From assembly GCA_017419465.1 (NCBI GenBank), contig JAFOLE010000288.1, positions 1-5,906 on the forward strand: a stretch of DNA of 5,906 bases. Direction: 5' to 3'. This document shows positions 1-5,289 of the stretch, one piece after another (within the stretch, counting starts at the first letter, position 1; each line of letters starts with the position of its first letter). The notes under the pieces are model-generated. The model was not told the DNA's origin. It ran no database searches and worked only from the letters and a program-made list of their open reading frames with translations. A program made the translations under genes and the position numbers. Source of the stretch: Solobacterium sp. Its GTDB lineage: Bacteria > Bacillota_I > Bacilli_A > Erysipelotrichales > Erysipelotrichaceae.

Positions 1-3
1 AGT

Positions 4-32
4 TTCACGGAAAACTGCTTTTTCTATATAAT
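4..32 (+). promoter_or_regulatory. Candidate promoter for glmU-prs
   Basis: A TTCACG hexamer (4-9, 4 of 6 matches to TTGACA) is followed by a 17-bp spacer and an exact TATAAT (27-32). The predicted transcription start near 39-40 would leave a leader of only about 15 nt that begins in the Shine-Dalgarno region. This is tight, so the main operon promoter may instead lie upstream of the window and this could be a secondary start. Confidence 0.35.
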
Positions 33-54
33 AAGGAGCGGAGGATTTCAGTTT

Positions 55-1005
55 ATGCGAAATGCGATTGTCCTTGCGGCGGGAAAAGGAACCCGCATGC
101 ACAGCGACCTGCCGAAGGTGCTCCACAAGGTCGGAGATATGCCGATGGCAGAAGTAATTATTAAAAATCTCAGAAAATGCGGTGCGGAACGTATCGTGAC
201 CGTGGTCGGCTACGGCCGGGAGAAGGTGGAGGCTGCCCTGAACGGCATGTGTGAGTTTGCCGTGCAGGAGCCGCAGCTCGGGACCGGACATGCGGTAATG
301 CAGGCGGAACAGCTGCGCGGGGAGACCGGCGCAACCCTCGTCGTCAACGGCGATGCCGCAACGATCCAGCCGGAAACCCTGGCGGCACTGTATGACTCCA
401 TTGAGCGTGCGGATATGGCGGTGCTGACCGTTTCTCTGCCGGATGCCGGTGCTTACGGCCGTGTGATCCGCAATGAAAACGGTGATGTACTGCGCATCGT
501 GGAGTTCAAGGACTGCAGTCCGGAAGAGGCTGCCGTACATGAAATCAATACCGGAATCTATGCATTCCGCAATGAAAAGCTGTTTGAGGCGCTTCAGGAG
601 CTTACCAATGACAATGCACAGCACGAGTATTACATCACGGATCTCGTGGCGATCTTCCGCAGAAAGGGCTGGTCGGTGACCGGTGTTGTCGCAGAAGATA
701 TGGAAGAAGCGCAGGGCGTCAACGACTGCGTGGAACTGGCCCGTGCAAACAGATGGCTCAACCGGACCGTCACCCAGAAGTGGATGAAAGCCGGCGTGCA
801 GTTTGCGGATCCGGACGCATCCTATGTCGGACCGTTCGTGACAATCGGTCATGATACGGAAATATACCCGAATGTTTATCTGTACGGAACAACGGTCCTT
901 GGAAACAATGTGACCGTCATGCCGGGCGCATTTCTGCGCAATGTTACGGTAAAAGACGGCGCAACCGTACCTTCCGGAACCTGGGAAAACTGTGAAATTG
1001 GTTAA
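55..1005 (+). CDS. glmU: Short GlmU-type UDP-N-acetylglucosamine pyrophosphorylase lacking the acetyltransferase domain
   Basis: This cytosolic enzyme is expected to convert GlcNAc-1-phosphate and UTP to UDP-GlcNAc, the precursor of peptidoglycan and teichoic acids. Residues 1-228 form the nucleotidyltransferase domain. It shows the signature LAAGKGTRM (7-15), PKVLHKV (20-26), the uridine-binding QEPQLGTGHA (71-80), the metal-binding Asp100 in NGD, YGRV (134-137), EINTGIYAF (163-171) and GVND (221-224). The usual GDxP is GDAA here. From about residue 245 a left-handed beta-helix begins (TIGHDTEIYPN, VLGNN), but the protein ends at 316, whereas bifunctional GlmU is about 450-460 residues. The missing part carries the acetyl-CoA site and the acetyltransferase catalytic His/Lys/Tyr/Asn. 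The start is supported by GGAGG at 40-44, 10 nt upstream of the ATG. The prs gene follows after 68 bp, too little room for a frameshifted remainder. The uridylyltransferase call is firm; a strictly monofunctional role is inferred. Confidence 0.88.
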   Translation: MRNAIVLAAGKGTRMHSDLPKVLHKVGDMPMAEVIIKNLRKCGAERIVTVVGYGREKVEAALNGMCEFAVQEPQLGTGHAVMQAEQLRGETGATLVVNGDAATIQPETLAALYDSIERADMAVLTVSLPDAGAYGRVIRNENGDVLRIVEFKDCSPEEAAVHEINTGIYAFRNEKLFEALQELTNDNAQHEYYITDLVAIFRRKGWSVTGVVAEDMEEAQGVNDCVELARANRWLNRTVTQKWMKAGVQFADPDASYVGPFVTIGHDTEIYPNVYLYGTTVLGNNVTVMPGAFLRNVTVKDGATVPSGTWENCEIG

Positions 1006-1014
1006 TACTCGGGG

Positions 1015-1043
1015 TGGACACATCTGGAAAACCGGTGTACTAT
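1015..1043 (+). promoter_or_regulatory. Candidate internal promoter for prs
   Basis: TGGACA (1015-1020, 5 of 6 matches to the -35 consensus) lies exactly 17 bp before TACTAT (1038-1043, 4 of 6 matches to the -10). Initiation near 1050 would give a leader of about 24 nt that includes the prs ribosome binding site. It lies in the glmU-prs gap and could let prs be expressed separately from glmU. This is a consensus match by eye only. Confidence 0.38.
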
Positions 1044-1057
1044 TCAAGCGCTAGAGC

Positions 1058-1067
1058 AAAGGAGAGG
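1058..1067 (+). promoter_or_regulatory. Ribosome binding site that fixes the prs start
   Basis: AAAGGAGAGG sits with its AAAGGAG core (1058-1064) 9 nt before the ATG at 1074. The upstream in-frame GTG at 1014 has only GGGG next to it. This site therefore selects the ATG and gives a normal-length Prs. Confidence 0.8.
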
Positions 1068-1073
1068 TACTTC

Positions 1074-2048
1074 ATGGTAAAGGAAACAGTCATCTTCGCT
1101 CTCACATCCAGTACAGATCTCGCTTCGAGAATTGCCAGAGAACTTGGACTCGGACTTGGGAAAATAAAGGTGGAACATTTCGCGGACGGAGAAATCATGG
1201 TTACTCCGCAGGAAATTGTCCGCGGACGTTCCGTATTCATTATTCAGAGCACATGCCCTCCCGTTACGGAGCGGCTCATGGAGGTTCTGGTATGCATTGA
1301 CGCCTGCAAGCGTGCTTCGGCCGGTGAAATCACACTGGTAATGCCGTACTACGGTTACGCGCGTCAGGACCGCAAGGCTGCCAGCCGCCAGCCGATCACA
1401 TCCAAGCTGGTCGCAGACCTGCTTCAGGTGGCAGGCGCAAAACGAATCATCACAGTCGACCTGCATGCATCGCAGATTCAGGGCTTCTTCGATATTCCGA
1501 TTGATGACCTGACCGCGATTCCGATGCTGGGAAGATATTTCCGGGAGAAGAACATTCCGGAAGACAAACTGGTCGTCGTATCTCCGGATCACGGCGGAAC
1601 CGTACGTGCAAGAAGACTTGCGGAAACACTGAACGGCGCACCGATCGCTATTGTCGACAAGCGTCGTCCGCGTCCGAATGAAGTCGAGGCACAGAACGTC
1701 ATCGGTGACGTCGACGGAAAAGATGTTATCGTCGTTGACGATATCTGCGATACCGCAGGTTCCCTGTGCGCTGCCTGCAAGATCCTCAAGGATCACGGCG
1801 CAAACAACATCTATGTCGGTGTCACACACGGTGTATTCTCCAGAGACGCCGTGGACAAGATCGAGGCATCCCCGATCACCGAGATGGTCATCTCGGATTC
1901 CATTCCGCTGTCGGATGAGATCCGTGCCAAGACCACAAAGATCACACAGCTGACCATTGCGGATATGCTGGCGGAGACCATCGATGCGATTCAGAACCAC
2001 AAGAGCGTATCGCGTGTCTACGACATGTATGACAACCGTCTGGTCTGA
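1074..2048 (+). CDS. prs: Ribose-phosphate pyrophosphokinase (PRPP synthetase)
   Basis: The enzyme transfers the pyrophosphate of ATP to ribose-5-phosphate, giving PRPP for purine, pyrimidine, NAD, His and Trp synthesis in the cytosol. The 324-residue length fits the family (about 310-320). Landmarks in order are FADGE (36-40), the catalytic flexible loop YARQDRK (95-101), VDLHASQIQGFFD (128-140) with the metal/ATP-site His131, VSPDHGG (169-175), VDKRRP (194-199) and the PRPP-binding loop VVDDICDTAGS (220-230). All key residues are present, so it should be active. The frame stays open upstream to a GTG at 1014, which would add 20 non-family residues; I chose the ATG at 1074 because of its strong AAAGGAG and the family N-terminus. 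It lies 68 bp after glmU, the same order as in Bacillus subtilis, and a terminator follows at 2077. Confidence 0.97.
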   Translation: MVKETVIFALTSSTDLASRIARELGLGLGKIKVEHFADGEIMVTPQEIVRGRSVFIIQSTCPPVTERLMEVLVCIDACKRASAGEITLVMPYYGYARQDRKAASRQPITSKLVADLLQVAGAKRIITVDLHASQIQGFFDIPIDDLTAIPMLGRYFREKNIPEDKLVVVSPDHGGTVRARRLAETLNGAPIAIVDKRRPRPNEVEAQNVIGDVDGKDVIVVDDICDTAGSLCAACKILKDHGANNIYVGVTHGVFSRDAVDKIEASPITEMVISDSIPLSDEIRAKTTKITQLTIADMLAETIDAIQNHKSVSRVYDMYDNRLV

Positions 2049-2076
2049 GTACAGAACTTACAGAATATATACAGAG

Positions 2077-2103
2077 AACGGCGTCCCGAAGACGCCGTTT
2101 TTC
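2077..2103 (+). terminator. Rho-independent terminator of the glmU-prs operon
   Basis: A perfect 9-bp stem, AACGGCGTC (2077-2085) with GACGCCGTT (2091-2099), encloses the 5-nt loop CCGAA. The 3' arm runs into a short T tract ending at 2102. It begins 28 nt after the prs stop, which is a typical intrinsic terminator position. Confidence 0.9.
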
Positions 2104-2113
2104 TGTGTAACGG

Positions 2114-2119
2114 TATAAT
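2114..2119 (+). promoter_or_regulatory. Candidate -10 box for the DUF2262-like gene
   Basis: An exact TATAAT lies 27 nt before the ATG at 2147 and just after the prs terminator. No recognisable -35 is found at 16-18 bp spacing, because that stretch is the terminator stem. A transcription start near 2126 would leave a leader of about 20 nt containing GGAG at 2135-2138. The terminator upstream makes an independent promoter here likely. Confidence 0.45.
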
Positions 2120-2146
2120 GAAAGCAGACGAAACGGAGAATGCCGT

Positions 2147-3286
2147 ATGACAGAACAGGAAATCGAAGAATATATTCAGACGCTGGAACCGGAATCCAGG
2201 GAACTGATTGTACGAATCAGCTGGGTTCAGAGCAGTGCCAGTCCGATCAGGGACCGTCCGCGGGAACCGTATCCGGTCCGCGCAAAGTTTGACGAAGCGG
2301 TAGATACCGAAACCGGAGAGATCATCGGAAAGGGACAGCACAATTTTCTGAAGTGGTTTGTCCGGCCGGGACTGTTCCGCAATCCGTTTGGATACAATCT
2401 GACAAAAGGACATATCTACCGGCTGAAGGTCCGTCCGCGCGGAAATACATCGGACGACAATGAGTACTACGTGGAAGCGCTGCTTGAAAAAGATGTGGAC
2501 GAACCGCGTCTCGATCCGATTGCGCAGTTCTATGGAGACTATGATACCGAAGTGACGGACTGTATCTTCCTGAACCGGAAGAAAATGTATGGCTGGGGCG
2601 TGTACTGGGACCATCCGCGTTATACGGTATCGGCAGTCGCCTGGATCATGAATCCGGAACACGGCGCAGTGGAATACCGGCCAGGTACATTCACCTTCCT
2701 TGATCCGCTGAACCGCTCCTCCGGAAAACTGCCGTTTGAGCCGCTCCGTGCATACCGGGCGCAGATAAGAAAATCCCGTAAAAGCGATCATGAATTCCTG
2801 ATTGTAAGAATGCCGGTTGAAGTGAAGGAACCGCGGTTTGATGCCGTCATCGAAGATTATCTGAAACCGCGCAGTATCAAGAATGAATTCGGAACCTTTG
2901 AACTCGACCGGGATTATGACTGGTATGAAGGAACGGTAAACTATGGCGGGAAGGAAATCGCTGTCCGCCTGGATACGGATGACGGCGGTGTTGATGCCTC
3001 GATGGCTGAAAAAACACTGAAGACAATTCTCTCCGGTTCAGATGATCTGATCGCAAAGGCACAGAACTACGCGGCGGATGAAATGTATGACAATCTGGAA
3101 GACTGGTATGATGAGCCGCTGACCCGGGAAGAATTCATTGAACGGATCGGAACTCCGGAAGTTACCATCTCGAGAGACGGGCAGACTTCGCTGTTCTTTG
3201 ACGGCGGTGAACTGTTTGCCGGTCATACGATCATTGTCGAGATGGACGAAAACCGGACGTTTACCGATGCGTATCTTGCCGGTTAA
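2147..3286 (+). CDS. DUF2262-like protein with a duplicated N-terminal module, function unknown
   Basis: This is a 379-residue soluble, acidic protein with no signal peptide or membrane segment, so it is probably cytosolic. Residues from about 245 to 379 resemble the DUF2262 family. They begin FGTFELDRDYDWYEGTV and continue through a helical middle (286-320, ending NLEDWYDE), LTREEF (325-330) and a closing strand segment with DGGELFAGHTI (352-362). The N-terminal part seems to hold two related modules, about 22-125 and 137-236. Each ends in the same pattern: YRLKVRP...EYYVEALLEKDVDEPRLD (91-123) and YRAQIRK...EFLIVRMPVEVKEPRFD (203-232). GGAG at 2135-2138, 8 nt before the ATG, supports the start. 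The gene is monocistronic, between a terminator upstream and a two-way terminator downstream. No catalytic motif is evident. The family match is from memory of its pattern, and no function is assigned. Confidence 0.85.
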   Translation: MTEQEIEEYIQTLEPESRELIVRISWVQSSASPIRDRPREPYPVRAKFDEAVDTETGEIIGKGQHNFLKWFVRPGLFRNPFGYNLTKGHIYRLKVRPRGNTSDDNEYYVEALLEKDVDEPRLDPIAQFYGDYDTEVTDCIFLNRKKMYGWGVYWDHPRYTVSAVAWIMNPEHGAVEYRPGTFTFLDPLNRSSGKLPFEPLRAYRAQIRKSRKSDHEFLIVRMPVEVKEPRFDAVIEDYLKPRSIKNEFGTFELDRDYDWYEGTVNYGGKEIAVRLDTDDGGVDASMAEKTLKTILSGSDDLIAKAQNYAADEMYDNLEDWYDEPLTREEFIERIGTPEVTISRDGQTSLFFDGGELFAGHTIIVEMDENRTFTDAYLAG

Positions 3287-3325
3287 AACCGAACCCGCAG
3301 ATATGTGCAAATTTCATTCCATCAC

Positions 3326-3355
3326 AAAAAAGATCCGCACTCGTGTGCGGATTTT
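3326..3355. terminator. Bidirectional intrinsic terminator between convergent genes
   Basis: An 8-bp stem, ATCCGCAC (3333-3340) with GTGCGGAT (3345-3352), has a TCGT tetraloop. A run of six A (3326-3331) precedes it and TTTT (3352-3355) follows, so each strand reads a hairpin followed by U residues. It lies 40 nt after the DUF2262-like stop and 10 nt after the esterase stop on the minus strand, so it can serve both convergent genes. The minus-strand T tract is the longer one. Confidence 0.88.
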
Positions 3356-3364
3356 CTGATGGAG

Positions 3365-4348
3365 TCAGTTGTCAATGGTGCCGGAAGACCGGAGAAATTC
3401 CATGCAGTAAGCGAATGCCTCATCTTCATGCGGACCGAAGAACCCGTGTTCTGCGCCGTCAATCAGATGCACTTCCGCATTGGGAAACTGTTCTGCCGCA
3501 TCCAGGGAATACTGTGCCGGAACGATCGAATCACCGCTTCCGTGCAGTAACAACACCGGACCGGCATACTGTTTCATATCCTCGAGGATCGGCTCATTCA
3601 TCGCATCCACGAAGTATCTGCGGCTGACGGTCTGATCAAAAATTGTGACGGACTCCGGTACATCCTCAGGGAAAGAAAACTCGGCGCTGATCAGATCATT
3701 GATATTGAAGGCCGGAAACAGAAGAATCAGTCCGGCAATCTCATCCGAAAGATCCGCGGCGGTTTCGGTAACGACATAGCCGCCCTGACTCATGCCGAGC
3801 AGGATGATCGGCTGATCCTTCGCAATCCCGGTTTCCTGAAGATGGCGGAGTACATCCTTGAGATCTTCTTCCTCGGTGTGCACGCTCATATCATACAGTG
3901 TGCCGCTGCTCTGGATCGGATCTCCGCCGCCGCAGAAATCAAATGCATATGCGGCGATCCCATGTTCCGCAAACCGTTTTGCGAACGGCTCGGCATGAAA
4001 GTGATTCGTCCCTATACCGTGACAGAGAATCACAAGGGGATGCGTATCCTTTTCGTCGTCCGGAAGATAGGTCTTTCCGTAAATATACTTATTCTCCAAC
4101 GTGATCGGATGTTCTTCGATGGTATAGGAGCCCGCTGTATCTTCCGTGGCCTTCGGAACAGAGGAGGGCGTTGGCGCAGCAGAGGGCTGCGCAGGTGCTG
4201 CGGTTTCCGTGACCGGTGCCTGAGCCGCCTTGATCCACTCCCGGACGTAATGGGCACATACTGAACCAAAGTTGATTAAGAGCCCCAGTGTTATTGCGAG
4301 CAGAATCAGATATCGGGTAATGGGCTTCAGGTCTTTCCATCGTTTCAT
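3365..4348 (-). CDS. Membrane-anchored alpha/beta hydrolase, feruloyl/cinnamoyl-esterase-like
   Basis: This is a 327-residue serine hydrolase probably held on the outer face of the membrane. A basic N-terminus (MKRWKDLKP) precedes one hydrophobic segment at about 13-33, without a clear cleavage site, so I read it as a signal anchor. A Pro/Ala/Thr/Ser-rich linker follows (about 41-72). The alpha/beta hydrolase fold covers about 76-320. It has an oxyanion-type HGIG (110-113), the nucleophile elbow GMSQGG with Ser187, the likely acid Asp273 in HGSGDSIVP, and the catalytic His301 in GAEHGFFG. The order and insertions recall the cinnamoyl/feruloyl esterase group, but the substrate is unknown; peptidases and acyl esterases of the same fold are possible. 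The frame is open 21 codons further (ATG at 4411), but only the ATG at 4348 gives a proper membrane anchor. Neither start has a good Shine-Dalgarno. The gene is divergent from murQ and ends at a shared terminator. Confidence 0.9.
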   Translation of the reverse strand: MKRWKDLKPITRYLILLAITLGLLINFGSVCAHYVREWIKAAQAPVTETAAPAQPSAAPTPSSVPKATEDTAGSYTIEEHPITLENKYIYGKTYLPDDEKDTHPLVILCHGIGTNHFHAEPFAKRFAEHGIAAYAFDFCGGGDPIQSSGTLYDMSVHTEEEDLKDVLRHLQETGIAKDQPIILLGMSQGGYVVTETAADLSDEIAGLILLFPAFNINDLISAEFSFPEDVPESVTIFDQTVSRRYFVDAMNEPILEDMKQYAGPVLLLHGSGDSIVPAQYSLDAAEQFPNAEVHLIDGAEHGFFGPHEDEAFAYCMEFLRSSGTIDN

Positions 4349-4355
4349 AATAAAA

Positions 4356-4361
4356 ATTATA
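4356..4361 (-). promoter_or_regulatory. Candidate -10 box for the esterase gene
   Basis: On the minus strand an exact TATAAT (4361 down to 4356) lies 7 nt before the ATG at 4348. Normal initiation distance would place the first transcribed base at or next to the A of that ATG, giving a leaderless or nearly leaderless mRNA. This agrees with the absence of a Shine-Dalgarno. No convincing -35 is seen at 16-18 bp. Confidence 0.4.
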
Positions 4362-4433
4362 GCGTGAAACCGGAAATCCCTGCGGGCACATAAAAGTTTT
4401 TGAGAATGCATGCCGAAACAAAACGGGTGTGTT

Positions 4434-4439
4434 TATAAT
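4434..4439 (+). promoter_or_regulatory. Candidate -10 box for the murQ operon
   Basis: An exact TATAAT lies 17 nt before the murQ ATG inside the 108-bp divergent gap. Initiation near 4446 would leave about 11 nt of leader starting in the weak Shine-Dalgarno AAAGG (4445-4449). No good -35 hexamer is found at 16-18 bp, so an activator or unusual promoter recognition is possible. Confidence 0.45.
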
Positions 4440-4456
4440 GAATTAAAGGCAGTTTT

Positions 4457-5266
4457 ATGAGTACAGAATCCAGAAACCCCCGTTCCGTTCACCTCAGTGA
4501 GATGAGCACGGAGGAAATCGTCCGGCTGATGAATGAAGAAGATGCCGCGGTTCTTTCAGCGGTTAACCGCTGTATTCCGGCAATTGCACAGATTGCGGAT
4601 GTTTACGCAGAAACCCTGAAGAACGGCGGAAGGGTCTTTTACCTTGGGGCCGGCACAAGCGGCGGTCTGGCACTGCTGGATGCGGCGGAAGTGCCGCCGA
4701 CGTTCGGGCTGACGCCGGATCATGTCATTGCGCTCACGGCGGAAGATGGAATCAACTATACAACCGATGATGAAGACAGCCGCAGCAAGGCAGAAGAACA
4801 GCTCCGCATGCATGGGTGCGGCGAAAAAGATTTTGTGATCGGTGTGGCGGCGAGCGGCTCAACGCCGTATGTCGCAGCAGGACTCCGCTATGCAAAATCC
4901 ATCGGCGCAGCGACCGCTGCGATTGTATGCAATGCCGGAAGTGTCATGAAGGAACTTGCGGATTATTGCGCAGAAGCGGTTACCGGTCCGGAGGTGCTGA
5001 CCGGTTCAACCCGGCTGAAAGCGGGAACTGCGGAAAAGATGATCCTGAATATGCTTTCCACGGCCGCAATGGTACGGCTTGGAAAGGTGTATTCCAACTA
5101 TATGGTCGATGTGAAGCCGATGAATGAAAAACTGGTACGGCGCGCAAGAAACATCGTTATGGAAGTAACAGGCTGTGATGAAGCACGGGCAGCAGAGGCA
5201 ATGAAAGCCTCGGATAATCACTGCATGAGTGCAATCCGCCTGATTCAGGGTAAAACCGAACAATAA
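4457..5266 (+). CDS. murQ: N-acetylmuramic acid 6-phosphate etherase (short, divergent form)
   Basis: MurQ cleaves the lactyl ether of MurNAc-6-phosphate to GlcNAc-6-phosphate and D-lactate in the cytosol, a step of peptidoglycan salvage. The family start TESRNP (3-8) and STEEIVRLMNEED (17-29) lead into a SIS domain with GAGTSGG (64-70), LLDAAEVPPTFG (73-84), GVAASGSTPYV (129-139), TGPEVLTGSTRLKAGTAEK (176-194), NMLSTAAMVRLGKVY (198-212) and NYMVDVKP (214-221). Glu78 matches the catalytic Glu83 of the E. coli enzyme, and Glu106 in DEDSR matches Glu114. Two normally conserved arginines are changed: GTSGR reads GTSGG (Gly70) and ASGRTPY reads ASGSTPY (Ser135). At 269 residues it lacks the usual C-terminal helical tail (family about 295-305). 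The start has AAAGG at 4445-4449, 7 nt upstream. A CW_7-repeat gene follows 23 bp later. The family call is firm; activity on the standard substrate is likely but not certain. Confidence 0.93.
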   Translation: MSTESRNPRSVHLSEMSTEEIVRLMNEEDAAVLSAVNRCIPAIAQIADVYAETLKNGGRVFYLGAGTSGGLALLDAAEVPPTFGLTPDHVIALTAEDGINYTTDDEDSRSKAEEQLRMHGCGEKDFVIGVAASGSTPYVAAGLRYAKSIGAATAAIVCNAGSVMKELADYCAEAVTGPEVLTGSTRLKAGTAEKMILNMLSTAAMVRLGKVYSNYMVDVKPMNEKLVRRARNIVMEVTGCDEARAAEAMKASDNHCMSAIRLIQGKTEQ

Positions 5267-5272
5267 CAGAGG

Positions 5273-5278
5273 AAGGAG
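5273..5278 (+). promoter_or_regulatory. Ribosome binding site of the CW_7 protein gene
   Basis: A consensus AAGGAG lies 11 nt before the ATG at 5290 and 7 nt after the murQ stop. It is much stronger than the murQ site, so the second gene could be translated at a higher level from a shared mRNA. No promoter or terminator is visible in the 23-bp gap, which supports co-transcription. Confidence 0.75.
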
Positions 5279-5289
5279 AGAAATTCGTT

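Noticed and set aside
1014..1073. N-terminal extension of Prs from a GTG at 1014
   Set aside because: The 20 added residues do not resemble the family, there is no proper ribosome binding site for the GTG, and the ATG at 1074 has a strong AAAGGAG at good spacing.
1044..2000. A 318-codon open frame antisense to prs
   Set aside because: It lies wholly within a highly conserved gene, its translation has no recognisable domain and is rich in Cys, Arg and Asp, and it has no upstream signals. It is a shadow of prs codon use.
2018..2791. A 257-codon minus-strand open frame over the prs terminator and the DUF2262-like gene
   Set aside because: It overlaps a better supported plus-strand gene with promoter, ribosome binding site and domain match, and it reads through the prs terminator.
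3842..4264. A 140-codon plus-strand open frame over the esterase gene
   Set aside because: The minus-strand frame has a complete catalytic triad and fold. The plus-strand translation is Arg/Cys-rich without a domain.
4241..4279. Possible lipoprotein cysteine (Cys31) at the end of the esterase membrane segment
   Set aside because: The preceding residues are GSV, with Val next to the Cys. This does not fit a lipobox, which needs Ala, Gly or Ser there.
4349..4411. Upstream ATG giving the esterase 21 extra residues
   Set aside because: It has no Shine-Dalgarno, would put charged non-family sequence before the membrane anchor, and would lie upstream of the only clear -10 box.
4416..4434. Inverted repeat AAACA/TGTTT touching the murQ -10 box as an operator
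   Set aside because: The arms are only 5 bp with a 9-bp gap in AT-rich sequence, so chance is a sufficient explanation.
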